Positions 46,320 to 55,469 of a stretch of DNA of 64,000 nt are shown here, piece after piece. The stretch comes from Mesobacillus sp. AQ2 (GTDB lineage: Bacteria; Bacillota; Bacilli; Bacillales; Cytobacillaceae). Made by a program: the position numbers and the translations under genes. The stretch is taken from the NCBI RefSeq assembly GCF_030122805.1, contig NZ_CP126080.1:3601001-3665000 (forward strand). Direction: 5' to 3'. Every line of letters begins with the position of its first letter. The first letter of the stretch is position 1. The notes under the pieces were generated by a model. It was not told where the DNA came from. It searched no databases and saw nothing but the letters and a program-made list of their open reading frames with translations.

Positions 46320-47461
46320 TTCTTTATAACCTCGCTTAAATGTTTTACAGTCCCGGCAATTGCCTTTGCCGCTATTTCTGCTTCTTCTGCTGTATTGCTG
46401 TAGGTCAGGCTGATCCTGATCGCACTTTCCGCTTCTGCGACAGGAATTCCCATTTCCAGGAGTGTCTTGCTGGCAGCCTTTTTCTTCGAGGAACAGGCAC
46501 TTGTCGTTGAAACATAAATATCCTTCTCTTCAAGAGCATGAACGAATGTTTCGGCCTTCAATCCGCTGATGGAGAAATTCAGGATATGGGGAGCGCTTTT
46601 TTCCTCCGGCGTGTGAATGGTAATTTCCTTGATATGGCTGATGCCGTTTCTTAATATTTCCATTGCTGACTTCATTTGATCCAGCTTTTCTGCCCGCAGT
46701 TCAAGCGTCATCCTGAGCGCTTTTGCCATGGCTACCATTCCTGCAACGTTTTCGGTCCCGCTCCGTTGCTTCCATTCCTGATTGCCGCCGGATAATAAAG
46801 GAGACAGCCGGACCCCTTCTTTCATAAACAAGGCCCCCGTCCCTTTCAGCCCATGGAATTTATGTCCGGAAATCGTCGCTAAATGGACCCCCGAATGGTA
46901 TAAGTCCAATGGCACCTTCCCAATTCCCTGGACGAAATCAACGTGAAAAAATGCCTTTGGATACTTTTTCAAAACTATCCCGATTTCCTCGATTGGCTGG
47001 ATTGTGCCGACTTCATTATTGACATGCATGACAGACACAAGGATTGTATCCTCACGAAGTTCCTTCTGGATTGAATCCGCACTGACAAAACCGGTGGAAT
47101 CTGGTTTCACATATGTTATTTCATACCCGAGCGATTCGAGCTGTACCATGGCGTTTTGGACAGATGCATGTTCAATGCTTGTCGTGATGATATGCCTGCC
47201 CCTCTCCCGGTGAGCCATCGCAATCCCCTTGATGGCAAGGTTATTGCTCTCTGTTCCTCCTGAGGTGAAAAGGATTTCCGTCTCTTTGACCCTCAGCAGC
47301 CTGGCCACCTGGGACCTTGCCTGCTGAAGCAGCTTTTCTGCCTGTCCTCCGATTTTATGGAGTGAAGATGGGTTTCCATAGAAATCCTCTGAGACTTTTA
47401 TAAATGAATCCAATACTTGTTTATAAGGTTTGGTCGTTGCGCTGTTGTCAAGATAGATCAT
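46316..47461 (-). CDS. nifZ: Cysteine desulfurase (NifZ/IscS-like), ThiI partner
   Basis: PLP enzyme that moves sulfur from cysteine to ThiI for tRNA 4-thiouridine. The 381-residue protein shows YLDNSATTKP, the PLP lysine Lys201 in ISGHKFHG and the active-site Cys323 in STTSACSSKKK. The short, lysine-rich active loop fits the dedicated ThiI-type desulfurases rather than the housekeeping IscS/SufS. The ATG at 47461 lies after AAGGGGG. It is coupled to thiI and follows ezrA. Confidence 0.95.
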   Translation of the reverse strand: MIYLDNSATTKPYKQVLDSFIKVSEDFYGNPSSLHKIGGQAEKLLQQARSQVARLLRVKETEILFTSGGTESNNLAIKGIAMAHRERGRHIITTSIEHASVQNAMVQLESLGYEITYVKPDSTGFVSADSIQKELREDTILVSVMHVNNEVGTIQPIEEIGIVLKKYPKAFFHVDFVQGIGKVPLDLYHSGVHLATISGHKFHGLKGTGALFMKEGVRLSPLLSGGNQEWKQRSGTENVAGMVAMAKALRMTLELRAEKLDQMKSAMEILRNGISHIKEITIHTPEEKSAPHILNFSISGLKAETFVHALEEKDIYVSTTSACSSKKKAASKTLLEMGIPVAEAESAIRISLTYSNTAEEAEIAAKAIAGTVKHLSEVIKK

Positions 47462-47559
47462 CAGTGTTCCCCCTTGCTCCAAGACCTTGCTAACTAAAAA
47501 TCATATCATAATAACATTTCAATGAGAAATGATGAAAAATTCTAAAATCCATTCCCAAA

Positions 47560-47588
47560 AAAACAGGCCTCCAATCGGAGACCATGCT
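47560..47588 (-). terminator. Terminator of ezrA
   Basis: On the minus strand GGTCTCC pairs with GGAGGCC around GATT, followed by TGTTTTTTT. The stem adjoins the ezrA stop. Confidence 0.75.
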
Positions 47589-47591
47589 TTA

Positions 47592-49283
47592 TCACTTTTT
47601 ATCTGAGAGCATATGCTCTATTTTCTTTATTGCACCTGGATCCACTTCTTCAATAGATGTAGCTGCCTGTTCAAGTGCTTCGCGATAATCGTAATTCCGG
47701 AAATGCTCTTCTGCTTCACGTAACCCTCTTTCGACGGAAGGGTAACGGCTGCGGTATCTGTTGCCATACTGGATGACGCGTTCAGCCAGCATGACTGTCT
47801 CGACGATTTCCTCAGTCGAGGTTTCAAGCTTTTCAACTGTCAGGACGGCGATTTCCAGATATTGCTGAACAGCAGGAATATCCAGCGGCTTTTCCTCAAG
47901 CTTATCATTGACCTGCTTGATGCTTTCATGCGCATCTTCCAGCAGGTATTTGTATTCCTGTGAAAGGCCAGGCATATTGCTTTTGGAGACAGTGCGGATC
48001 AGTTCGGAAATCTTTTTAGAAAGTCCCCTTACTTTATCACGTGCTGCCAATTCATCCTTTCTCAGGGCGCTTAGCTTTTCCATCAATTCTTTTTGCTCTA
48101 CTACTAGCTGATCAAGCTGTTCTTTCGCTTCTTGAAGCTCCAATTTGATCATGCTTTGTGCTGTATCGTTTTCGGTAATTCTATGGTCGATCAGTTCAAA
48201 GCGCTTTAGCAGGCCCTTGAGCTGCTGCTCAACATGAGTTTGTGCCGAAAGATCTTTTTCAGTCAGATGATAACTCTCCTGTATATGCTTTGTTTCTTCC
48301 TTAAGTGTCTTGTTTTCAGTGATTGCTTTCACAAGTACTTCTTTAGCAACATGTTCCGTGTTTGTAATATATCGTTTAGCCAGGACTTCTTCTTCAAGCA
48401 TGTCGAACAGTTTTTCAAGTCGCTCCTTCAAACCCTGGATGCCCTGTTCGGCGTTCTCGACATCACCTTTTTCAAGAGAACCAAGATAGCTCGCCAATTC
48501 ATTGCTTATTTCCTCGATTTCACTATCGGCATTCAGATGATCCAATACATAGCCCTGTTCCTTCATCTCTCTTACGCCATCTTTCAGATCGCTGACCTGG
48601 GCCGGGATGGCCGACTGGCAATCATGCAGAAGTGCAGGAATGGATTCCATTTTCGCGGATACCTGTTCAAGCAATGACTGGATGGACAGAACCGTTTCCC
48701 TTGCTTCAAGATAATTTCCGTTTTCGGTCTTCTCGTCAAACTCGATGAACTTTGCCTGAATCTCTTCAAGCACAGCCTCGAGGCTGGCTTCTGCACTTCC
48801 ATAGCTATGGCGATGCGTGAGAAGGTTTTTCTTATTCTCTCGATAATTCTCTTTAAGACCATCGATTTCCTCACGGTTCTTTTCTTCGCTTCCTACAAGT
48901 TCATTCAACTCGCCTAGAATCTTCTTGATCTTATCTTCTGTTTCAGTCAGCTTTCGGTCAATGACTTCCAGAGATTCCTTCGCCTTCTTGAACCTGTACT
49001 TATCGATATACTCCTCCGCGTCAAACAGGTAATCCTCGATGCCCGGAAGCTTTGAAGTAACAAGCTCGTCCCACTCCTGGCGCCAGCGCTCAAAAAGCTC
49101 TTCTGTTTGCCCGGTCATGTTCAGCTGTTTTACCTTTGACATTTCATCCAGTACAGGCCGGTTCATGATATCGATTTTCCAGGACTCATAGCGATCGACC
49201 TCACTGTAATATTTTCGTTTCATAAAATAGCCGATTAAAAAAAGAATGATTAGTATCGCGATACCGCCAATTATGTACTCCAT
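47592..49283 (-). CDS. ezrA: Septation ring formation regulator EzrA
   Basis: Membrane-anchored spectrin-like protein that restrains FtsZ ring assembly and links division to cell-wall synthesis. The 563-residue protein has one N-terminal membrane helix (IIGGIAILIILFLIGYFM) and then long triple-helical coiled-coil repeats to the end. Length equals that of B. subtilis EzrA (562). The conserved patch NYDYREALE near the C-terminus is the QNR-like motif region. GGGGG precedes the ATG. Confidence 0.96.
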   Translation of the reverse strand: MEYIIGGIAILIILFLIGYFMKRKYYSEVDRYESWKIDIMNRPVLDEMSKVKQLNMTGQTEELFERWRQEWDELVTSKLPGIEDYLFDAEEYIDKYRFKKAKESLEVIDRKLTETEDKIKKILGELNELVGSEEKNREEIDGLKENYRENKKNLLTHRHSYGSAEASLEAVLEEIQAKFIEFDEKTENGNYLEARETVLSIQSLLEQVSAKMESIPALLHDCQSAIPAQVSDLKDGVREMKEQGYVLDHLNADSEIEEISNELASYLGSLEKGDVENAEQGIQGLKERLEKLFDMLEEEVLAKRYITNTEHVAKEVLVKAITENKTLKEETKHIQESYHLTEKDLSAQTHVEQQLKGLLKRFELIDHRITENDTAQSMIKLELQEAKEQLDQLVVEQKELMEKLSALRKDELAARDKVRGLSKKISELIRTVSKSNMPGLSQEYKYLLEDAHESIKQVNDKLEEKPLDIPAVQQYLEIAVLTVEKLETSTEEIVETVMLAERVIQYGNRYRSRYPSVERGLREAEEHFRNYDYREALEQAATSIEEVDPGAIKKIEHMLSDKK

Positions 49284-49486
49284 TATTATCCCCCTGGCCT
49301 CACAAATTCCAAGTTCTGAATCCTTCTATATAAAATCTCTTGATAAATGCGTGTATAATGTAATTATATTACCATGTTAACGACAATTTTTGACTATTAA
49401 ATTCATATTTTTTGTTGAAATTGTCCGAATTAGGCCGATTTAACTTGAATTCTTACAAAAGAAATCACTTCTGGAGGTGCATTTCC

Positions 49487-50284
49487 CTGAAAGACGGACA
49501 TGTCCACACGGCTTTTTGCCCTCACGGGACAAATGACAAAATCGATGATTATATACAAAAGGCCCTTCAGCTCGGCTACAGTGAAATCACGTTTGCCGAG
49601 CACGCTCCATTGCCGGAAGGATTTATCGACCCGACGCCATTACAGGACAGCGCAATGGCGCCCGAAGACCTGGATTCCTATTTTCAAACCATCGCAGAAG
49701 CAAAGAAGAAATATGCGGGAAAAATAAAAATCAATACCGGATTTGAGATTGATTTTATCGAAGGGTTTGAAGGACAAACGGCCGATTTTCTGAACAAATA
49801 CGGGCCGCTTCTAGATGACGGCGTAATGTCGGTCCATTTTTTAAAGAACGAGTCTGGTACATATGATTGCCTGGATTATAGTCCAGACCATTTCGGGAAA
49901 ATGGTGGAAGCTTATGGTTCAGTGGAAAAGGTTCACCGGCATTATTATCAAACAGTACTGAAATCAATCCTCGCTGATTTGGGGCCGTATAAGCCAAAAA
50001 GAATCGGCCATGTGACCCTGGCTAATAAATACCAGCTGAAATACCAGCTCAGAAATGATTGTACAGATGAAATCATTGAAATACTGGAGAAGGTGTCAGA
50101 ACTTGGCTATGAACTGGATTACAACGGAGCCGGTACGGCAAAGCCATTATGCCGTGAACCCTATCCGCCCGAATGGGTAATCAGTGAAGCCAAAAAACGC
50201 GGAATCCAGCTCGTGTACGGATCTGATGCCCATCAGGCAAAGGAACTGGGACAGGGACTGGAATTCATGGGGATAAAAAAATAA
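49487..50284 (+). CDS. hisJ: Histidinol-phosphatase HisJ (PHP family), CTG start
   Basis: Dephosphorylates histidinol phosphate in histidine synthesis. The 265-residue PHP-domain enzyme starts with KDGHVHTAFCPHG, has FAEHAPLP, TGFEIDF, and the final metal ligands in YGSDAHQ. No ATG, GTG or TTG lies at a usable distance from the only ribosome site, GGAGGTG at 49473-49479. A CTG at 49487, nine bases after GGAGG, matches the family N-terminus; ATT at 49481 is too close. The gene is divergent from ezrA as in B. subtilis. Confidence 0.88.
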   Translation: MKDGHVHTAFCPHGTNDKIDDYIQKALQLGYSEITFAEHAPLPEGFIDPTPLQDSAMAPEDLDSYFQTIAEAKKKYAGKIKINTGFEIDFIEGFEGQTADFLNKYGPLLDDGVMSVHFLKNESGTYDCLDYSPDHFGKMVEAYGSVEKVHRHYYQTVLKSILADLGPYKPKRIGHVTLANKYQLKYQLRNDCTDEIIEILEKVSELGYELDYNGAGTAKPLCREPYPPEWVISEAKKRGIQLVYGSDAHQAKELGQGLEFMGIKK

Positions 50285-50309
50285 GGAAACCGGCAGATTT
50301 TCCGGTTTC
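50284..50309. terminator. Bidirectional terminator
   Basis: GGAAACCGG pairs with CCGGTTTCC between hisJ and refZ. Confidence 0.8.
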
Positions 50310-50945
50310 CTATATATTTATTAACATTTTCTGATGAGCCTGCTGTTCCGTGCAAAGGGTTCCTTTGATCCAATGTGAAATCTCATCGCTGTATTTGTCC
50401 GCAAAATATTTTTCATGCGGCTGTACATGAAGAACTTCTGTAACATAATGGGTATTCAAAAACGGCATCTGGAGAAGACCTTTTAACTGCAAAATACTGT
50501 ACTGGACTGAATGCTTTTTGAATTCTCCGTTCTCAATCCCGGCTTCAAGGACCTTTTTGAACATATAACGTTCTTTTACATGGTAGGTCGACATGATTTC
50601 CCTGACAACTTGCGAGTCGATCGTCATCTCTCTTAATATGAACCTTGTTAATTGAATGTTTTCGCATTGGTATCTCAATACATTTTCAACCATCGCATTC
50701 AGGCAGTACTCTGGACCGTATTCAAGGAAAGAAAAACCTTTCTCCAGCTCTTTAAGATAGCTTTCAAAAAAAACCGTAAAACAATTTTCGAGGAGTCCAT
50801 TCTTGTTCTGGAAGTAATATGAGATATTCGCTGCATTCACGTCTGCCCTTGCTGCAATGTCCCTCACTGATGTTCCATTGAACCCCTTCGTATTGAATAA
50901 GTAGATGGCCGCATCAATAATCGCAGCTTTTGAATTTTTTCTCAT
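50310..50945 (-). CDS. refZ: TetR family regulator of FtsZ, RefZ
   Basis: A 211-residue TetR-fold DNA-binding protein. The HTH is in AAIYLFNTKGFNGTSVRDIAARADVNAANISYYFQNKNGLL. The ligand domain matches RefZ (YttP), which binds sites near the origin and affects Z-ring placement at the onset of sporulation. ATG at 50945 with GGGGCGGAG upstream. Neighbouring ezrA and hisJ support the assignment. Confidence 0.9.
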   Translation of the reverse strand: MRKNSKAAIIDAAIYLFNTKGFNGTSVRDIAARADVNAANISYYFQNKNGLLENCFTVFFESYLKELEKGFSFLEYGPEYCLNAMVENVLRYQCENIQLTRFILREMTIDSQVVREIMSTYHVKERYMFKKVLEAGIENGEFKKHSVQYSILQLKGLLQMPFLNTHYVTEVLHVQPHEKYFADKYSDEISHWIKGTLCTEQQAHQKMLINI

Positions 50946-51098
50946 TGCTCCGCCCCTCGCTTTCCGCAATTAACCTTACTGTTTATCTTTCTGGAAATCA
51001 TTAAAATTTCCTTTATAAAAAGCTCGACAAAGTCTCCATTGTTTCGCCGATTTTTGATACAATGTAGAGTAAAACTTCATGAATTAGGGGGAATAACG

Positions 51099-51578
51099 AT
51101 GTTTAACGTCGAAACATACAGCGGAAGCCGCGAAAAAAATTACGACTTGGTGATTAAACAACTGAAAGCACTAATTGAGGATGAAAAGAATTCTATTGCC
51201 AACTTGAGCAATGCTTCTGCACTTTTGAACCAGTTTCTTGACCGCATCAACTGGGTCGGCTTTTATCTGATGGAGGATGGCGAGCTTGTCCTCGGACCGT
51301 TCCAGGGACTTCCTGCCTGTGTAAGAATTAAACTTGGAAAAGGTGTTTGCGGTACGGCTGCATCCAAAAAAGAAACAGTAAGGGTTGAAGATGTCCATGC
51401 CTTCCCTGGCCATATCGCCTGTGATGCTGCCTCCCAATCTGAAATCGTCGTACCAATCCTGAAAAATGGAAACGTTATTGGTGTCCTTGATATCGACTCG
51501 CCTGAAAAAAATCGTTTTGATGAATTGGACCAGCAAAAGCTGGAGGAATTCGTTGAAGTGCTTGCACAGTCTATCTAA
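51099..51578 (+). CDS. msrC: GAF-domain free methionine-(R)-sulfoxide reductase (YtsP)
   Basis: Reduces free methionine-R-sulfoxide in the cytosol. The 159-residue GAF protein has the three catalytic cysteines of the fRMsr family: Cys74, Cys84 and Cys108 in GLPACVRIKLGKGVCG and HIACDAASQSE. Their spacing is the same as Cys84/94/118 of the E. coli enzyme. AGGGGG precedes the ATG at 51099. In B. subtilis this gene is ytsP beside dgcP (ytrP). A methionine gamma-lyase gene is the next gene here. Confidence 0.94.
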   Translation: MFNVETYSGSREKNYDLVIKQLKALIEDEKNSIANLSNASALLNQFLDRINWVGFYLMEDGELVLGPFQGLPACVRIKLGKGVCGTAASKKETVRVEDVHAFPGHIACDAASQSEIVVPILKNGNVIGVLDIDSPEKNRFDELDQQKLEEFVEVLAQSI

Positions 51579-51593
51579 ATGAACGAACATACT

Positions 51594-51630
51594 GAACCCC
51601 TCCTGGATTTCCGGGAGGGGTTTGATTTGT
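51594..51630. terminator. Bidirectional terminator
   Basis: AACCCCTCC pairs with GGGAGGGGTT around TGGATTTCC between msrC and the convergent megL. Confidence 0.87.
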
Positions 51631-51634
51631 TTTA

Positions 51635-52846
51635 TTAAATAGAGCCTGTTTCCATTGTGCTCTCTTTTCTTACTGATTCAAATGCCATCTCAAGGTCATC
51701 CCTTAAATCTTCCCACGCTTCCAGTCCAACCGAAAGCCTTAGCATATTCTCTCTGATCCCCATTTTTTCTCTCGCTTCCTTCGGCACGACCGCATGTGTC
51801 ATTGTCGCCGGATGCTGGATCAATGTTTCTGCATCACCGAGGCTGACGGCGATTTTAATGAGTTTTAATTTGTTGATGAATGCCTGTGCCTCTTTCTGGC
51901 CACCTTTTATGTTGAAGGAAATCAGTCCGCCCGGTTTGCGCATTTGCTTTTTCGCGATTGCGTAATCAGGATGCTTTGGATCGCCAGGGAAAATGACTTC
52001 TTCCACTGCCGGATGCCCGGACAAATAGGATGCCAGTTTTTCAGCATTTTCACAGTGACGGTCCATCCTTACAGGAAGTGTCTTCAAGCCGCGAAGCAGC
52101 AGCCATGCATCGAAAGGTGAAATCACCCCGCCGATATCCTTTTGGGTAGTCATCGCGATTTTAGACATGATCTCCTTAGGACCTACAGCTACACCAGCAA
52201 TCACATCTCCATGCCCACAAATATATTTTGTTGCGCTATGGATGACGAAATCGCATCCAAGCTCAAGCGGATTCTGCAGATATGGTGAACTGAAGGTGTT
52301 ATCGACGACGACCGGAATACCCTTTTCTTTCGCGACGTCTGCAACCATCTCCAAGTCAACCAGTCTCATCGTTGGGTTAATTGGTGTCTCGATATAGATG
52401 ACTCTTGTCTCCGGGGTAATAGCGGCCAGCACTTCTTCCCTTGTCGCCATCATCGAAAAATCATGATTGATATCATATTTTTCTTTCATAAGCTGCAATA
52501 GGCCAAATGTGCAGCCATATACACCCTGTGAGCAAAGTATATGGTCCCCAGATCTCGTCAGTGCCACTAATATCGCAGAGACAGCAGCCATCCCTGACCC
52601 AAACGCAAGTGCCTTTTCCCCTTTTTCAATCGCTGCCATCCTCTCTTCCAGCATGGCAACAGTCGGGTTTCCAAGCCGGGAATAGATGAATCCCTCTTCC
52701 TCTCCGGCGAAACGCCTTTCCCCTTGCTCCGCGCTGTCAAAAGTGAACGTGCTGGTCTGAAATAACGGGGGAGCAAGACTTCCCCTGAATTCGTCCGATT
52801 TATATCCTGCATGGATTACTTCTGTCTCGAATCTTTTCTCTCCCAT
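51635..52846 (-). CDS. megL: Methionine gamma-lyase
   Basis: PLP enzyme of the Cys/Met metabolism family that degrades methionine to methanethiol, ammonia and 2-oxobutyrate. The 403-residue protein has Tyr110 and Cys112 in the VYGCTF motif; this active-site cysteine is diagnostic for methionine gamma-lyase over cystathionine gamma-synthase/lyase. The PLP lysine is Lys207 in HSATKYICGHGD. AGGAGG precedes the ATG. A perfect cre lies just upstream, implying CcpA control. This gene is not at this position in B. subtilis, so it is an accessory insertion into the conserved order. Confidence 0.93.
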   Translation of the reverse strand: MGEKRFETEVIHAGYKSDEFRGSLAPPLFQTSTFTFDSAEQGERRFAGEEEGFIYSRLGNPTVAMLEERMAAIEKGEKALAFGSGMAAVSAILVALTRSGDHILCSQGVYGCTFGLLQLMKEKYDINHDFSMMATREEVLAAITPETRVIYIETPINPTMRLVDLEMVADVAKEKGIPVVVDNTFSSPYLQNPLELGCDFVIHSATKYICGHGDVIAGVAVGPKEIMSKIAMTTQKDIGGVISPFDAWLLLRGLKTLPVRMDRHCENAEKLASYLSGHPAVEEVIFPGDPKHPDYAIAKKQMRKPGGLISFNIKGGQKEAQAFINKLKLIKIAVSLGDAETLIQHPATMTHAVVPKEAREKMGIRENMLRLSVGLEAWEDLRDDLEMAFESVRKESTMETGSI

Positions 52847-52864
52847 TTCGATTCCTCCTATATT

Positions 52865-52878
52865 TGTAAGCGTTTACA
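52865..52878. promoter_or_regulatory. CcpA cre site upstream of megL
   Basis: TGTAAGCGTTTACA matches every position of the cre consensus TGWAANCGNTNWCA. It is 18 bases upstream of the megL ATG, a position expected to block transcription. Confidence 0.8.
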
Positions 52879-52977
52879 AAATACCCCCATAAACAGGATA
52901 TGATATTTGCCCTGATATGGAAAGTGATTTCACTCACAGCAGCTGAAAAAGTCCTGTGTTCTGCTAAACGGAAAAAG

Positions 52978-53112
52978 CACTCATTTCTGAGTGCTTCTTA
53001 GAAAGGCGTGAGCGCCTTGATCAGCCCTGACAAGCGTTGGAGGTCCGCCAATGAAATCGTCCTTGACTTCATTGGCGGACCGAAACGACTTGAGGGACTA
53101 GACGCTAGCTGG
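52978..53112. other. Structured intergenic element with 14-bp perfect hairpin
   Basis: GGTCCGCCAATGAA (53041-53054) and its exact complement (53067-53080) form a 14-bp stem with a 12-base loop. Outside it CCCTGACAAGCG and CGACTTGAGGG can pair with a two-base bulge, extending the structure. A separate hairpin AAGCACTCA/TGAGTGCTT precedes it. There is no U-run of a simple terminator next to the long stem. It lies between megL and dgcP and has no recognised family. Confidence 0.6.
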
Positions 53113-53131
53113 CCAATTCCCAATGTTAAAT

Positions 53132-55018
53132 TTAAACCTCATCACTAAAATCAAACTGGTTTTCATTCTGGACCACTACTTTGTTCTTACCGGAGCCTTT
53201 TGCTTTATAAAGAGCCTGGTCCGCCCTTTTGAACACGGTCTTGGTCGTATCTTCCTGTCCCCTGATCCATGTGGAAACGCCGCATGAAATCGTGACATTT
53301 GGATTCGTATGTTTCTCGACTTTATCTACAAGCCTGTTGGCAATCATGACTCCGATTTCCAGTGGAGCTCCTGGCAGGTAAATCGCGAGTTCCTCCCCGC
53401 CCCATCTGGCACCAATATCCGTGCCGCGGATATTTTTGGCTATCTGCCGGGCCAGCTGGATGAGCACTTCGTCTCCAACCTGGTGGCCATACTGGTCATT
53501 CACACATTTAAAATTATCAATATCAATTAAGATGAAGGTTCCCTGCGCATCCTCAAGCATCGACAGATTCATTTTTTCATCCAGATAGCCTCGGGAATAC
53601 AGCTTTGTCAAATGATCCGTCACGACCATTTTCTCCAATTCTTCACGAAGCATCGAATTGGTGAAAGCTAAAGTCGAATGGTGGATGAGGGACTGCAGCA
53701 GCTTGAATGTATCGAATGCAAAGTGATATGGCTCCTCATGCATGACAAGCGCGAACCCCTTTAAATCACCGCTCTGGATCATCGGTACACACATTACCGA
53801 GCGGAAATGCGTAGAAGCACCCCCGATATCATATGAAATATCCCCTATGAACAATGGTTCCAGATCCTGCTTGACCCGTTTGGCGACTTTCAAAATATAA
53901 TTGGAAGCCTCCTTTGAAAAGAAGAAACTGGTGCTTCCCTGAAGGACGGAGTAATCAAGATTGTCTTCATCAAGCATGATAAAACCGACTTCCCTGGCAT
54001 CGAAGGACTTGATGATCCTTCCGCATATAAACTTCATCGTATCTGTGAGGCGAAGGCTTGTATTCAATTGATGAGATGTTTCATTAATTAGCTGCAAATC
54101 TGCAATAAGCTTCCTTGATTGCTCGTAAAGCTTCGCATTCTCCAGTGCGCTTCCGGCGGTATTTGCAAGGAGTTTAATGAATTCTACTTCGTTTTGCGGA
54201 AACACAAGCGAGTCCGGGGCAATGACCTGCAGCACTCCGTATACGCCCTGTCTTCCTTTTAAAGGTGCATACATGATGGAGTTTTTATCAATGACTGAGT
54301 CCTCGAACTGAATCTTACCGCTCACATAAGATTGCATGGCAGTCTGATTTTCACTGTTGTACTCAAGGTCTTTTACCGGCAACTCTCCGTAGCCCTTGTG
54401 GTCATGGGACAGCAGGAGATAATAGGTGAACGAAGGATACACTTCTCTTAATGTGGTAATGATTTCATCGAGCACAGCATCCATATCCATTGTCGAGTGG
54501 AATTTTTTCGTTACCCTGAATAATTGCTTATACCGTTTTTCTTCTTCCGTTGTCTCCGCAAGGGTGTGGATTTTTTTTATGAACAAAGCACACTCGTCAA
54601 CAAGCCTTTCCAGAAGGCTGTCCGAAAGGCGCTCACCTGAAGCGCCATTCATTTGAATAGCACATAAATTCTTAACATTTCCCTTTGCATCTAGGACAAA
54701 CGCTAAATCATATTGCGGGAGAAATTCTGGATTTTTTTTAAATGATTGTGGGGTTTCAGTCAGTTTGCCTATGAGACATTCCGGGAAATTACCCGTAATT
54801 TCCTCATTCAGATCGCTGCGGGTCGTGGCCTCAAGAATCATGCCATGCTCCCATTCCTCGCATCTATATAAATCGACCTCAGCTGCCTGGAGAAGTTCTT
54901 TTAGCAAAGTCAACATTTGCGAGAGGATGTCCGTGACAGACAATCTGCCCGTGCTGATTAATTCAAAGAACCTGCTTTTCAATTCCAATATTGTTTCCCG
55001 TTCTACCAATTCTTCCAT
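53132..55018 (-). CDS. dgcP: GAF-GGDEF diguanylate cyclase DgcP
   Basis: Cytosolic enzyme making cyclic di-GMP. The 628-residue protein has an N-terminal sensory region with two GAF-like domains (about 175-330 and 340-480), then a GGDEF domain with FILIDIDNFKCVND and the intact active site ARWGGEELAI. An RxxD product-inhibition site (RGTD) lies five residues before GGEE, so feedback inhibition is expected. It corresponds to B. subtilis YtrP/DgcP. The ATG at 55018 has AGGTGAT upstream; the longer frame is not supported. Confidence 0.94.
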   Translation of the reverse strand: MEELVERETILELKSRFFELISTGRLSVTDILSQMLTLLKELLQAAEVDLYRCEEWEHGMILEATTRSDLNEEITGNFPECLIGKLTETPQSFKKNPEFLPQYDLAFVLDAKGNVKNLCAIQMNGASGERLSDSLLERLVDECALFIKKIHTLAETTEEEKRYKQLFRVTKKFHSTMDMDAVLDEIITTLREVYPSFTYYLLLSHDHKGYGELPVKDLEYNSENQTAMQSYVSGKIQFEDSVIDKNSIMYAPLKGRQGVYGVLQVIAPDSLVFPQNEVEFIKLLANTAGSALENAKLYEQSRKLIADLQLINETSHQLNTSLRLTDTMKFICGRIIKSFDAREVGFIMLDEDNLDYSVLQGSTSFFFSKEASNYILKVAKRVKQDLEPLFIGDISYDIGGASTHFRSVMCVPMIQSGDLKGFALVMHEEPYHFAFDTFKLLQSLIHHSTLAFTNSMLREELEKMVVTDHLTKLYSRGYLDEKMNLSMLEDAQGTFILIDIDNFKCVNDQYGHQVGDEVLIQLARQIAKNIRGTDIGARWGGEELAIYLPGAPLEIGVMIANRLVDKVEKHTNPNVTISCGVSTWIRGQEDTTKTVFKRADQALYKAKGSGKNKVVVQNENQFDFSDEV

Positions 55019-55249
55019 ATGTATCACCTGTTTTAAAATCACTTCACAGCGATTTGTAAGTAGCTGTTTTACAGGCAGCAGCCTGATTAAGAGAAAATGA
55101 TTCATCACGTGGCAAGGCAATATCCAAATATTTGAAAAATAAAATAATTACTATTTATTATATCATAGACCTAGTAAAATAGTATGATATATAAACCAAA
55201 GTTTTCGGAAGAATTTCATCTTAAAAAGGCAATGACTTGAAATATCCCC

Positions 55250-55279
55250 TTGACTTTATTGGCACAGAAATTATATAAT
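55250..55279 (+). promoter_or_regulatory. SigA promoter of rpsD
   Basis: TTGACT (55250-55255), an 18-base spacer and TATAAT (55274-55279). Confidence 0.8.
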
Positions 55280-55289
55280 ACTCTTTGTG

Positions 55290-55465
55290 TAAAATATCGC
55301 AGCCTATGTGATCTGCATGATGTATGTATTTTGTTCCTCAAACCTGGTTTGATGGTGTATCTCGTAACCCGCTGCTGCTAGGGCGAAGGTACATGAAAAC
55401 AAAATACCCATGATGGTTAATCACAATCTGTTTTTATTTTACAAAATAAAAACTAAGGAGGAGTC
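55290..55465 (+). ncRNA. Ribosomal protein S4 leader (autoregulatory)
   Basis: A 180-base untranslated leader precedes rpsD. A long-range stem forms between TATTTTGTT (55327-55335) and AACAAAATA (55398-55406), enclosing GC-richer hairpin sequence (AACCTGGTTTGATGG, GTAACCCGCTGC). Bacillus rpsD is known to be repressed by S4 binding its leader, and position and length fit. The exact pseudoknot was not modelled. Confidence 0.6.
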
Positions 55466-55469
55466 ATTC

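Larger units (their letters stand above)
55019..55469. promoter_or_regulatory. dgcP/rpsD divergent region with rpsD promoter and leader
   Basis: The region carries the rpsD promoter (55250-55279) and the S4 leader. Minus-strand promoter elements for dgcP were not identified. No gene is present. Confidence 0.7.

Noticed and set aside
52847..53131. SAM (S-box) riboswitch upstream of megL
   Set aside because: The region has a cre and hairpins but none of the S-box conserved blocks.
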